From the NCBI GenBank assembly GCA_965220465.1, contig CBDCPZ010000025.1, positions 558,001 through 622,000 of the forward strand: 64,000 bases of DNA. The letters run 5' to 3'. A program made the translations under genes and the position numbers. The stretch comes from JAHDHW01 sp965220465 (lineage in GTDB: Bacteria; Bacteroidota; Bacteroidia; Chitinophagales; Saprospiraceae). The notes under the pieces are model-generated. The model was given only the letters and a program-made list of their open reading frames with translations. It was not told the origin of the DNA and searched no databases. Positions 46,334-55,489 of this stretch are shown one piece after another. Every line of letters starts with the position of its first letter. Within the stretch, counting starts at the first letter, position 1.

Positions 46334-46777
46334 TCAACTCTTTATTTTAATTAAAATTCTGTATAGTTCCTTAGCTTCTTCTTTTGTGATTTTATTTTTA
46401 AAATAGGTGCTAATAAATTCCTGTGCTGCAGGGGCTATTTCATCCAAAAGCTCCATTCCATTTTGAGTAATTAAAATATCAATCTTCCTGCGGTTTGCAG
46501 AGCATGTTTCTCTTTTAATATAATCTTTAAGCGCCAGACGATCCATCAAACGGGTTACATCAGAATTATTAAAAATCATCCTTTTTTTGATATCATTGGC
46601 TGACAAAGGTTCTGGAAAACTGCCTTTCAAAATCCTTAAAATATTATACTGCTGATGGGTCAGCTTGTACTGATCCAGAATTTTTTTAAATGCTACATCC
46701 AAACTATTTGCTGTTTTCAGCAAATTGAAATAGGCCGCTCCATGAAATTTTAATGATTTTTCTTTATTAGAATCCAT
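46334..46777 (-). CDS. MarR family transcriptional regulator
   Basis: This 147-residue winged-helix protein has the MarR layout. The HTH lies at about 60-80 (LSANDIKKRMIFNNSDVTRL), the wing at 90-105 (CSANRRKIDILIT) and the dimer helices at both ends. A Cys at residue about 93 just before the wing might act as a redox sensor, as in some MarR/OhrR proteins; this is inference. It heads the operon for pirin, FMN reductase, receiver-like protein and OsmC. Matching operators in front of itself and pirin suggest autoregulation plus control of the operon. Confidence 0.9.
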   Translation of the reverse strand: MDSNKEKSLKFHGAAYFNLLKTANSLDVAFKKILDQYKLTHQQYNILRILKGSFPEPLSANDIKKRMIFNNSDVTRLMDRLALKDYIKRETCSANRRKIDILITQNGMELLDEIAPAAQEFISTYFKNKITKEEAKELYRILIKIKS

Positions 46778-46795
46778 ACACGTTTTAAACGACTA

Positions 46796-46808
46796 TTGTT
46801 TATAACAA
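46796..46808 (-). promoter_or_regulatory. MarR autoregulatory operator candidate
   Basis: A perfect TTGTT-N3-AACAA inverted repeat sits directly downstream of the -7 element at 46809, over the expected transcription start. Binding there would block transcription of the MarR gene. Confidence 0.6.
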
Positions 46809-46840
46809 CAAAAATATATCCTTTTCTCCAGAAATACAAA
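46809..46840 (-). promoter_or_regulatory. Bacteroidota promoter of the MarR operon
   Basis: On the minus strand, TTTG (46837-46840) is 20 bases upstream of TATTTTTG (46809-46816), a perfect fit to TTTG / TAnnTTTG. Predicted start is near 46802 and the leader is about 25 bases. Confidence 0.7.
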
Positions 46841-46850
46841 TATATCCAAC

Positions 46851-46885
46851 AAAAAAAGCCTTTGCGTTAACAAAGGCTTTCTTTT
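46851..46885 (-). terminator. Terminator of the RRM gene
   Basis: The stem AAAGCCTTTG/CAAAGGCTTT (46855-46864 with 46871-46880) with loop CGTTAA gives a minus-strand hairpin followed by seven T. It partly adjoins the MarR promoter. Confidence 0.8.
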
Positions 46886-46902
46886 AAAACAAAATATATC
46901 TT

Positions 46903-47193
46903 CTAATATCTTCTGTTGTATCCACCGCCACCGCGGTTGTTGTCTCTTCGTTCTCTTGGTTCAGCTACCTTTACGACGATAGTTCGTCCGTCAACTTCAG
47001 TATCATTCAACCCATTGATTGCATTTTGGCCTTCTTCATCGTTAGGCATTTCGACAAAACCAAAACCTTTTGATCTTCCGGTAAATTTGTCCATAATGAT
47101 CTTGGTAGAATCTACTGCTCCGAATTCTTCAAAAGCAGCTTGTAAATCGTTTTCATTTGTGTCAAAGTTTAACTTTGCTACGAAAATATTCAT
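46903..47193 (-). CDS. Single-domain RRM RNA-binding protein
   Basis: This 96-residue protein is one RNA-recognition motif with RNP2 IFVAKLNFD (3-11) and RNP1 KGFGFVEM (42-49). It ends in a Gly/Arg-rich tail (RERRDNNRGGGGYNRRY). Such small RRM proteins are abundant in Bacteroidota and cyanobacteria and are often cold- or stress-induced RNA chaperones. It is monocistronic, with its own promoter-like element (47260) and terminator. Confidence 0.92.
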   Translation of the reverse strand: MNIFVAKLNFDTNENDLQAAFEEFGAVDSTKIIMDKFTGRSKGFGFVEMPNDEEGQNAINGLNDTEVDGRTIVVKVAEPRERRDNNRGGGGYNRRY

Positions 47194-47259
47194 AAAAATA
47201 AAAGTTTAAAATAAAAAAATATCAGCCAATTTAAAACATAAGCTTTAGTTGACCTTACA

Positions 47260-47267
47260 CAAAGGTA
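47260..47267 (-). promoter_or_regulatory. Candidate -7 element for the RRM gene
   Basis: On the minus strand TACCTTTG matches TAnnTTTG exactly, with a leader of about 65 bases to the ATG at 47193. No -33 element is evident. Confidence 0.45.
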
Positions 47268-47411
47268 AACTAATTATTGCCTTATTAGTTCCATTTTTCG
47301 TTAAAGATTAAAATATTATTTGGAAATCCTTTTCTTCTTGAATATCTATAAACCAACCGGCTTCGTGCAATTTCTTCAAGTAGTATCCGTTCAGTTTTTT
47401 CGTCAACTAAT

Positions 47412-49914
47412 TTAAAAACCACCATCCTCTCCACCGCCTTCAAAGCCACCACCGCCTCCACCTTTCTTTTTCTTCTGATTGAGGCGATAATTAAGTGTTA
47501 ATTTAATCTCTCTTGATCTCCACTGAAATTCTCCTTTAGTATAAAAATCGTCTCCAAAAGTAGTATACTGCCGCTTTCGTGTATTGAATAAGTCCTTTAC
47601 ATTCAGCGTAATTGTACCTTTATTTTTCAAAATATCTTTACTGATACCCAGATCTAAAAAGTACATCGCATCGTACGAACCCTGAGTTGTTTCTCTGGGA
47701 GCGCGATAATTAAACCTAAGCTGAATATCAGTTCCTTTCAAAACAGTCATTCTTGAAGTCAATCTACCAAACCAGCTAAAATTATCGCTTTTAAAACTTT
47801 CCCCCAGGTTAGTCCCATCAACAATCGCTCGATAAAAATTCAAATCGCCGTCCAATCTCCACCACTCCTTGAGGCTATAAGCATAAGTGATTTCAAGGCC
47901 AAAAGCATCTTCAGTTGCTAAATTCTGAGGACGGCTCACAGTATTTCCATCTTCATCAGTATCTTTAATCCTCTGAACTACACCATCAGTATGACGATAG
48001 TAAAGAGAAGAGCTCAACGTTCCTTTATCCGAATACTTGATATGCCCAATTTCCATGGAATTGGTAAATTCAGGATTAAGTTTAGGATTCCCGTTGTACT
48101 GGTTGCGTGAATCTGTATATGAACGAAATGGTGCTAAATCCCGATGTCTTGGACGATTTATTCGTCTGCTGTAGCTAATCTGTATGGTATTTTGCTTTGG
48201 TAATTCGTAAGTCACATGCAAGCTTGGAAATAAGTTGAAATAGTTTTGATCGTTCACTTCATTAGTTTGCAGAAGTATGGTGCTTACATCAGATAATTCG
48301 GCGCGTAAACCCGCTAAATAGGAAAATTTTCCGTGCTTATTTCCAAAACTGGAATATGCGGCGTAGATATTTTCATCATAATCAAAATTATTGGATAATC
48401 CATAGAGAGTATCCCAGACAAGGTCATCAAACTCTTCAACCACATAGTTGTTATTGATTTTTCGAATCGAACTACGGATGCCTGCTTCAAATTTACCGTC
48501 TTTTGAAACTGGCCGAACATAATCCAATTGAAGGAGCCACTCTTTATTTTTTTCTTCATTAATCGCGCGCTGCTGAAGATCAGGTTCTCCGGTTGGCAAT
48601 TTATCAGAACCAAAAAATTTTTCTAAATATTGATTTTGTTCTGTTTCAATATCATCTTCATATCGAATATCGACAACCAAAGTATGATCCTCTTTATCGA
48701 AGGTTTTTTTATAATTCAAGTTATACCCCAAAGACGATTCATCTTCCTTCTCATCATCGGTCCTATAGGTAACTCCTAAAAAGTTAGTTGGATAATCATC
48801 AAGATAATCGTTATATTCAATGGTAGCAAAATTGGCCTCATCACTTACTTTATAAGTCAATGCAGCAGTCAGTGTGTTTTTTGGATTAATGAAGTAATCT
48901 GCTCCAAATCGAAAGCTATTAGAAAGACCGCTTCTGTTCATGTGCCCGCTTTTGGTCTAAAATAAAAGTTGTATCACTTTTATAAAATTCCTGATAATAA
49001 GTCTCCCCGCTTCCATTTCTTTCGCGGTAATTTAAACCATAACTGCCAAAAAGATTTAAGTTTTTTCCTTCGATAATTCATATTCACTGCGCCGCCGTAT
49101 GTGTTCGGATAGACCGGCAGTTGCATCAAAAGATCCGTTAAATCCATTATTATTATCTTTCCGCAGAATAATATTGATAATTCCGGCAACACCTTCCGCC
49201 TCGTATCTTGCAGAAGGGTTGGTGATGACCTCCACCCGATCAATCATGCTTGACGGAAACTGCCGCAAACCATTGCTATTTCCAACACCAATCAGGCCAG
49301 ATGGCTTTCCATCAACCAAAATCTTAACATTTTCATTACCACGAAGGCTCACATTTCCTTCAATATCAACGGCAACTGATGGAATATTATCCAGCAAATC
49401 ATCTGCTGTTCCACCTCTGTTTGCCAAATCTTTTCCGACATTAAAAACTCTTTTATCAAGTGAAATTTGCATCTGGCTTTTTTCAGCACGCACCTCAACA
49501 ACGTCAAGTAAGGCTGTGTTTGAAGTCAATTTCAATAACTCCTAAGATCTTTTACCATTTTCTGATCCTTTTCGATCTAGAATATCAGCTATGAATATCG
49601 TTTGGTATGAAAGGAATTCAATTTTTGCAAAATATAATCCCTTTTTCAATTTCCATAAAAAACCCACCTTCAGCATTCGTCACTCCTCCGGTCACCATGT
49701 TGCTATCAACCTGATGAAAATAGGGTGATGGTTGCATATTCCAAAGCCAGTTTTGCTAGCCTGATCAACTAGTTTTCCTTTTAGGATTGCTTTTTCAAGC
49801 ATTAGATCTTCACTATAGGGGCTTGCCAATTCTCCGGTATTTTGAGCTTGCATCACTTGCAAATACAAAAAACAGGAAAAACCCTAGAAATAAAATATGG
49901 TAATGACTTCTCAT
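47412..49914 (-). pseudogene. Outer-membrane beta-barrel receptor (OMP_b-brl_3 type), frameshifted in its N-terminal third
   Basis: The reconstructed protein is about 830 residues. It starts at the ATG at 49914 with a signal peptide-like MRSHYHILFLGFFLFFVFA. A carboxypeptidase-regulatory-like domain follows (ILKGKLVDQASKTG, TLFSS, VTNAEGGFFMEIEKG). The TonB plug region has NTALLDVVEVRAEKSQM, GNENVKILVDGKPSG and FPSSMIDRVEVITNPSARYE. The barrel of over 500 residues is intact from 48941 to the stop and ends in a Gly/Glu-rich tail (GGGGGGFEGGGEDGGF). I traced single-base shifts near 49.87, 49.76, 49.73, 49.66, 49.55, 49.06 and 48.95 kb. Most are one extra base in GG, GGG or AAA runs. Motifs either side are well conserved, so error in this 1-kb patch is as likely as true decay. 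The substrate is unknown. Confidence 0.8.
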
Positions 49915-50171
49915 TTTTATAATATAAATTTTAATACAACAACCATAACCAAACTCATTCCGAATTTGTTGAGATTATAAACAAAATTAAGCGAATTGAT
50001 CTTTATTATTATACAACTTTCAATAGTTTGCAAAGATAGCTTCTTAATTTGAGTTGCAATTGACCTGATAATAATTTTCATTTGAAAAAATTTGTATAGA
50101 AACCAGACTTTTCTAATCCTTTTGGACAGTATTCCAATTAATCCGTAATATTGCGGTACAAATAAGATTTT

Positions 50172-50753
50172 ATGCACGACATAGAGCCACATTTTAAATG
50201 GAGAGATCAATATATCGCCTCTGAAGATGATCGTTCCCCTTTTTACGGGAATACTTACGATGAGTTTGGCTATAATCATAAAATTTACAATTATTTTATT
50301 CACCCACAGTGGGACGAATTTGGCTCTTCCACCTTATACATGAAGCTCCTTTTGGTTGATTATGATGAAAAATTCGCAATTCTTGAATTGATTGGCGAAT
50401 GGAACGATACCTTACACAATGATGTCAAATTTCTAAAACGAGAAGTCATTGATGTCCTGACTAAAAATCATATCAACAAATTTATCCTGATCTGCGAAAA
50501 TGTATTGAATTTTCATGGTTCCGATGATTGTTATTATGAAGAATGGTACGAAGATATTTGTGAAGATGGTGGCTGGGTTTGCCTAATCAATACGCTCGTT
50601 CATGTGGAACAGGAAATGAAGGACACTCGGTTGCAATATTTTACCAATTTTGGCGAACGATACAATGATATAAATTGGCGGTTACAAAAACCAAATAGTG
50701 TATTTAAAGCCATAGAAGCCATTGTCCACGGTGATGTTAAACGGTTGGTATAG
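50172..50753 (+). CDS. Conserved-looking acidic hypothetical protein
   Basis: This 193-residue protein is rich in Asp, Glu, Tyr and Trp (PHFKWRDQYIASEDDRSPFYGNTYDEFGYNH) and has a central NKFILICENVLNFHGSDDCYYEEWYED. It has no signal peptide and no family I can name. The alternating strand/helix pattern would suit an alpha/beta domain. It sits 136 bases before era on the same strand, with palindromic repeat copy C beginning at its stop codon. The frame is long and well used, so the gene is probably real. Confidence 0.75.
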   Translation: MHDIEPHFKWRDQYIASEDDRSPFYGNTYDEFGYNHKIYNYFIHPQWDEFGSSTLYMKLLLVDYDEKFAILELIGEWNDTLHNDVKFLKREVIDVLTKNHINKFILICENVLNFHGSDDCYYEEWYEDICEDGGWVCLINTLVHVEQEMKDTRLQYFTNFGERYNDINWRLQKPNSVFKAIEAIVHGDVKRLV

Positions 50754-50858
50754 AGGGAGGGGCGAGTGGTCAGTGGTCAGAAGTCAGAAAATTCAAATCT
50801 CGCAACTGACATCTCGCAACTCGAACCTGACCCCTGACTACTCGCTCCTCGCCCCTCA
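50753..50858. repeat. Palindromic intergenic repeat, copy C
   Basis: Left arm GGGGCGAGTGGTCAGTGGTCAG region (50759-50785) faces CTGACCCCTGACTACTCGCTCC...GCCCCTC (50827-50857). The shared core CTCGCTCCTCGCCCCT is at 50841-50856. It begins at the stop codon of the gene before era. Confidence 0.7.
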
Positions 50859-50889
50859 CAACTTCTAAATAAATCTAATTGAAAAATAA

Positions 50890-51786
50890 ATGCATAAATC
50901 CGGTTTTGTAAATATTATTGGTCGTCCGAACGTTGGTAAATCAACCCTAATGAACGCATTGGTAGGCGAGCGTATGTCTATCATCACCAACAAGCCACAA
51001 ACCACTCGTCATCGAATTATCGGAATTCTCAGTGGAGAAGATTATCAGATTATTTTTTCAGATACTCCGGGAATTATCCGAGATCCTTCCTACAAAATGC
51101 AGGAAGCGATGAATCGCTTTGTTCACACTACTTTTGATGACTCAGATGTGATGCTTTTTGTAACGGAGGTGGATGAATATTATGACGACGATGATCCGGT
51201 CATTGGACTTTTGAAAAAAGCCGAAGTTCCTTTGTTTCTGATTATCAACAAAATAGATACCGCTACACCTGAAAAAATTGTTGAATTAATCAAAGTTTGG
51301 AATGACCGAATTCCTTTTAAAGAAACTATTCCTATCTCCGCGCTCAATAAAACCAACACAGAAAAAGTTTTTGAATTAGTGCTAGAAAATTTAGGGGAAG
51401 GTCCTGCCTATTACCCCAAAGATCAACTGACCGACAAGCCGGAACGATTCTTTGTAAGCGAAATTATTCGTGAGAAAATCCTTTTGCATTATCAACAAGA
51501 AATCCCCTATTCCTGTGAAGTTGTCGTGGAATCTTTTAAAGAAACGAAAACTAAAAACGGAGAGCCTCTGGTTCGAATTGCTGCAACCATCTTCGTTGCT
51601 CGTAAAACACAAAAGTCAATCATCATTGGCAAAAACGGAAGTGCGATCAAAAAGGTAGGAACTGATGCACGAAAAGACATTGAAACTTTCATTGAGTCAA
51701 AAGTTTTTCTGGAATTACACGTGAAGGTCAAAGATAATTGGCGAAACGATGAACGTATGCTCAAACATTTTGGGTATAAACAGTGA
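50890..51786 (+). CDS. era: GTPase Era (16S rRNA/30S maturation)
   Basis: This 298-residue GTPase has G1 GRPNVGKS (11-18), G3 DTPG (about 57-60), G4 NKID (about 118-121) and G5 ISA near 148. The C-terminal KH domain (about 200-290) has KSIIIGKNGSAIKK as the RNA-binding GxxG loop. Era binds the 3' end of 16S rRNA during 30S assembly and links ribosome biogenesis to growth. It is followed by der, a second ribosome-assembly GTPase, 179 bases later on the same strand. Confidence 0.97.
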   Translation: MHKSGFVNIIGRPNVGKSTLMNALVGERMSIITNKPQTTRHRIIGILSGEDYQIIFSDTPGIIRDPSYKMQEAMNRFVHTTFDDSDVMLFVTEVDEYYDDDDPVIGLLKKAEVPLFLIINKIDTATPEKIVELIKVWNDRIPFKETIPISALNKTNTEKVFELVLENLGEGPAYYPKDQLTDKPERFFVSEIIREKILLHYQQEIPYSCEVVVESFKETKTKNGEPLVRIAATIFVARKTQKSIIIGKNGSAIKKVGTDARKDIETFIESKVFLELHVKVKDNWRNDERMLKHFGYKQ

Positions 51787-51936
51787 AATCAAAAGGTTAG
51801 TGGGTTAGTGTTTAAAAAGAAAATAACAGCCAAGAGATTATTCAACAATCCTGTAAACCATACAACTCTCTGACTCACTACAAATTACTCGTTTTTCATT
51901 CATCAATATATTCCTCACTTACAATTCCTAATTTAT

Positions 51937-51944
51937 TACCTTTG
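51937..51944 (+). promoter_or_regulatory. -7 element of der
   Basis: TACCTTTG matches TAnnTTTG exactly, 21 bases before the ATG at 51966. It overlaps a TTG that could open a slightly longer frame, so the TTG start would lie upstream of the transcript; this decides the start. Confidence 0.5.
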
Positions 51945-51965
51945 CAAAAATTTTTAAAAAGCAGA

Positions 51966-53267
51966 ATGGGAAATATTGTAGCCATAGTTGGACGTCCGAA
52001 TGTTGGAAAATCTACTTTGTATAATCGCCTCATCGGAGAACGCCAGGCCATTATTGATGATACAAGTGGTGTGACCCGAGATCGTCAATACGGAAATAGT
52101 GAATGGAACGGGAAAACCTTTACCGTTGTTGACACCGGAGGATTTGTAGAAAGCTCTGATGATATATTCGAAGCAGCTATCCGATCACAGGTAAAAATTG
52201 CAATAGAAGAAGCTAATGTTTTGGTTTTCATAGTTGATGTATCGACCGGAATAACAGACCTCGATGAAGAAGTTGCATCTATGCTTCGCCGTACAAAAAA
52301 AGATGTATTCCTTGTTGTAAATAAAGTGGACAACAATAAACGAATGCTGGAAGCCAATGAATTTTGGAGTCTTGGATTTGAAGACACCTTTTTTATTTCA
52401 TCGCTGACAGGAAGTGGTACGGGTGAACTTTTAGATGCCATAACGGAGCGTTTAGTCGTTGAAGAGCCTTTTAAAACTGAACTTCCAAAATTTGCAATTC
52501 TTGGAAGGCCGAATGTCGGAAAATCTTCTCTTATCAATGCTTTGCTTGGTGAAGAAAGGAATATTGTAACCGATATTGCCGGAACGACTCGCGACAGTAT
52601 TCATACCAAATATTCCAAATTCGATAAAGAGTTTTATATCATCGACACCGCCGGAATTCGCAAAAAATCAAAGGTACATGAAAACCTGGAATTTTATTCG
52701 GTGATGCGAGCTATCCGGGCTTTGGAAGAATCCGATGTTTGCATCCTTATGATTGACGCCCAGGACGGAATCGAAGGGCAGGATATGAGCATTCTCGGGC
52801 TTGCGCGAAAAAGAAATAAAGGAATCGTAATTTTAATAAACAAGTGGGATTTAATTGAAAAAGAAACAAATACCGCACGGGATTACGAAAAACAGTTGCG
52901 TGAAAAAATTGCTCCTTTCGATGATGTGCCGATCATTTTTGTTTCGGCTACCGAAAAACAGCGCATTTTTAAGGCGGTTGAAGCCGCTTTAGAAGTTTAT
53001 GAAAACAGACAGCAAAAGATCAAAACCTCTGTACTCAATGAAATTATGCAAAAAGCGATTGAAAAATATCCGCCGCCTTCGCATCGCGGCCGATTTGTCA
53101 AAATCAAATACATCACTCAGTTGCCAACCTATTATCCTGCTTTTGCTTTTTTCTGCAATAATCCAAAATATGTAAAAGAAAATTATAAAAACTACCTTGA
53201 AAACCAATTGCGCAGCAATTTCAATTTCACCGGAGTTCCAATCGGTATATTTTTCCGGCAAAAATAA
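51966..53267 (+). CDS. der: GTPase Der/EngA (50S assembly, double G-domain)
   Basis: This 433-residue protein has two GTPase domains. GD1 has GRPNVGKST at about 8-16, DTGG near 57 and NKVD near 119. GD2 has GRPNVGKSS near 182-190, DTAG near 230 and NKWD near 295. A KH-like domain closes the protein. Der acts in 50S ribosome assembly. I use the ATG at 51966 (MGNIVAIVGRP); the TTG at 51942 would lie within the promoter. It follows era and precedes dTDP-rhamnose genes at 45 bases. Confidence 0.97.
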   Translation: MGNIVAIVGRPNVGKSTLYNRLIGERQAIIDDTSGVTRDRQYGNSEWNGKTFTVVDTGGFVESSDDIFEAAIRSQVKIAIEEANVLVFIVDVSTGITDLDEEVASMLRRTKKDVFLVVNKVDNNKRMLEANEFWSLGFEDTFFISSLTGSGTGELLDAITERLVVEEPFKTELPKFAILGRPNVGKSSLINALLGEERNIVTDIAGTTRDSIHTKYSKFDKEFYIIDTAGIRKKSKVHENLEFYSVMRAIRALEESDVCILMIDAQDGIEGQDMSILGLARKRNKGIVILINKWDLIEKETNTARDYEKQLREKIAPFDDVPIIFVSATEKQRIFKAVEAALEVYENRQQKIKTSVLNEIMQKAIEKYPPPSHRGRFVKIKYITQLPTYYPAFAFFCNNPKYVKENYKNYLENQLRSNFNFTGVPIGIFFRQK

Positions 53268-53312
53268 TTTACGCATTTTAAAAAAAGCCCAACCTAAAAA
53301 GCGAATCAACAA

Positions 53313-53852
53313 ATGCCTTTTCTCGAAACTCCAATCTCAGGTCTTTTAATTTTTGAACCCAAAGTTTGGGAAGATGATCGAGGTTATTTTTATGAAAGTT
53401 ATAATGAAAGCACTTTTCATCAAGCCGGTATAAGCAATAAATTTATACAGGACAACCAGGCGCGTTCTACTTTTGGCGTTTTACGTGGTTTGCATTACCA
53501 GGTTGGTCCTTTTGAACAAGCGAAACTCGTTCGTGTTATCAAAGGAGAATGTCTTGACGTTGTTGTCGATATCCGAAAAAAATCACCAACTTTTGGAAAA
53601 TGGTACAGCATCCGGCTGAGTACTGAAAATAAAAAACAACTTTTTATTCCACGTGGCTTTGCGCACGGTTATGTTGTTTTGAGTGAAACCGCTGAGTTTT
53701 TCTATAAATGTGATAACTTATATTCTAAAGAACACGAAGGAGCGATAATTTATAACGATTCTTCTCTGAATATCGATTGGGAAATTGATTTAAATAAGGC
53801 GATCCTTTCGGAAAAAGATAAAGCAAATCCAGTCTTTGGAAAACATCGTTGA
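53313..53852 (+). CDS. rfbC: dTDP-4-dehydrorhamnose 3,5-epimerase
   Basis: This 179-residue RmlC-type cupin epimerises dTDP-4-keto-6-deoxyglucose at C3 and C5 during dTDP-L-rhamnose synthesis. Visible features are the RGYFYESYN strand, VLRGLHYQ with the catalytic His near 61, the GECLDVVVDIRKKSPTFGKW block and FIPRGFAHGYVVLSETAEFFYKC with the active-site Tyr near 132. The next gene, rfbD, starts 18 bases later and works in the next step. The rfbA and rfbB partners are not in the window. Confidence 0.95.
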   Translation: MPFLETPISGLLIFEPKVWEDDRGYFYESYNESTFHQAGISNKFIQDNQARSTFGVLRGLHYQVGPFEQAKLVRVIKGECLDVVVDIRKKSPTFGKWYSIRLSTENKKQLFIPRGFAHGYVVLSETAEFFYKCDNLYSKEHEGAIIYNDSSLNIDWEIDLNKAILSEKDKANPVFGKHR

Positions 53853-53870
53853 TTTATTTAATAACTTTTC

Positions 53871-54752
53871 ATGGCAAACATCCTCGTAACGGGCGTAAAC
53901 GGACAAGTCGGACAAGAGCTCCAGGTATTAGCTTCAGCATTTTCTGATTTCCATTTCACCTTCGTTGGAAAAAAACATTTGGATATTTCGGACGAGAAAG
54001 CAGTGTCATCATTTTTTGAAACCCATGAATTTCAATACTGTATCAATTGCGCGGCCTATACTGCGGTTGACAAAGCAGAATCTGAACCTGAAATTGCTTA
54101 TTCGGTCAATGTAATCGGTGTAAAAAATCTGGCACAAGCCTGTCAAAAAAACAAGATCCATCTTTTTCAGTTGTCCACTGATTATGTATATCATGGTGAT
54201 CAAAAAACGCCTTTTAAGGAAACAGATCCTACCAATCCACAAAGCATTTATGCACATACCAAAAGAGTTGGTGATGAAATAGCAGAGCAAATCAATCCAT
54301 TTTTCACGATCATTAGAACCTCCTGGGTTTATTCCACTTTTGGAAATAATTTTGTAAAAACGATGATTCGTTTGGGAAAAGAAAAAGACGAACTTAATAT
54401 CGTAGCGGATCAAACTGGAACACCAACTTATGCCTTTGATCTCGCGAAAGCCATTCTTATCATTATTCAAAAAGTAGAAAACGGATTAGTTGAAAAAGAA
54501 AAACTAACCGGCATTTTTCATTACAGCAATGAAGGACAAACCCATTGGGCGGAATTTGCAAAAGCAATTTTTCGTTTAAAAAACATCAATTGCAAAGTCA
54601 ACGAAATTACAACAGCAGCCTACCCTACCCCAGCTAAAAGACCTCCGTTTAGTGTTTTAGATAAAACAAAAATCAAATCCACTTTTGGAATTGAAACTCC
54701 ATCGTGGGAGCAAAGTTTAACACTGTGCCTTCAAAAACTGAATGGAATTTGA
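53871..54752 (+). CDS. rfbD: dTDP-4-dehydrorhamnose reductase
   Basis: This 293-residue SDR-type enzyme makes dTDP-L-rhamnose with NAD(P)H, the last step of the pathway. The Rossmann motif GVNGQVGQE is at about 8-16, INCAAYTAVDKAE near 60-72, LSTDYVYHG near 101-109, and the catalytic YAHTK near 128-132. The downstream RTSWVYSTFGNNFVKTM block is also typical. It is translationally close to rfbC (18 bases). Rhamnose may go to LPS, which is the anchor for many T9SS substrates, a plausible but unproven link with the surface proteins here. Confidence 0.95.
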   Translation: MANILVTGVNGQVGQELQVLASAFSDFHFTFVGKKHLDISDEKAVSSFFETHEFQYCINCAAYTAVDKAESEPEIAYSVNVIGVKNLAQACQKNKIHLFQLSTDYVYHGDQKTPFKETDPTNPQSIYAHTKRVGDEIAEQINPFFTIIRTSWVYSTFGNNFVKTMIRLGKEKDELNIVADQTGTPTYAFDLAKAILIIIQKVENGLVEKEKLTGIFHYSNEGQTHWAEFAKAIFRLKNINCKVNEITTAAYPTPAKRPPFSVLDKTKIKSTFGIETPSWEQSLTLCLQKLNGI

Positions 54753-54787
54753 GTTGTTTATTAATAAAAAATTAAACCATTCCAGCT

Positions 54788-55345
54788 ATGACATCAACCA
54801 TCGCTCAAAACTATCTGGACGCTACCAGAAAATTATTTTACTATTATAAATCACTGGGAGACAAAGCATTAGCACAACTTGATGAAGAAAAAATCCATTT
54901 TCGTTTTGACGAAAACTCAAACAATGTTGCGACCATTGTCAAACACATGGCTGGAAACATGCTTTCGAGATGGACCGATTTTTTGACTTCTGATGGTGAA
55001 AAGGAGTGGCGTAACCGGGAAACAGAATTTGAGGATACATTTCAATCAAAAGAAGCCATGATGGATTATTGGGAAAAGGGCTGGAACTGTTTGTTTGACG
55101 CCATTGCCCCTTTAAAAGAAGAAGACCTCAGCAAAATTGTTTATATTCGTAATGAAGGCCACAGTGTTTTAGAAGCTGTGAACAGACAGCTGGCACATTA
55201 CAGCTATCACACCGGCCAATTGGTTTTTGTTATAAAATCATTAAAATCAGAGAATTGGCAATCCCTTTCAATTCCAAAAGGGAAATCAGCGGATTTCAAT
55301 GCTAGCAAATTCAGCAAAGACAAAAGCCGCAGGAATTTTATTTAG
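54788..55345 (+). CDS. DinB/DUF1572 family protein
   Basis: This 185-residue four-helix-bundle protein matches the DUF1572 branch of the DinB-like superfamily. The metal ligands are His in IVKHMAGNMLSRW (near 57) and two His in HYSYHTGQLVFVIKSL (near 137-141). The group contains metal-dependent thiol transferases such as bacillithiol and mycothiol transferases; the substrate here is unknown. It follows rfbD by 35 bases, so it may be co-transcribed, but a functional link is not obvious. Confidence 0.85.
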   Translation: MTSTIAQNYLDATRKLFYYYKSLGDKALAQLDEEKIHFRFDENSNNVATIVKHMAGNMLSRWTDFLTSDGEKEWRNRETEFEDTFQSKEAMMDYWEKGWNCLFDAIAPLKEEDLSKIVYIRNEGHSVLEAVNRQLAHYSYHTGQLVFVIKSLKSENWQSLSIPKGKSADFNASKFSKDKSRRNFI

Positions 55346-55489
55346 ATCATTTTTAAACATTTTAAATTGCCCTAACGTAAGCCTATTACAAACTATTTAT
55401 TGTAAACATTCGTTTTATTTTAGATGCTATGTCAGCGATTATACCGCCTTTCTTTTTTTAATTTTCTATTTTTAAATAAAAATAGTCGC

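Noticed and set aside
51942..51965. TTG start for der
   Set aside because: The TTG lies within the TACCTTTG -7 element; the ATG at 51966 gives the standard Der N-terminus.
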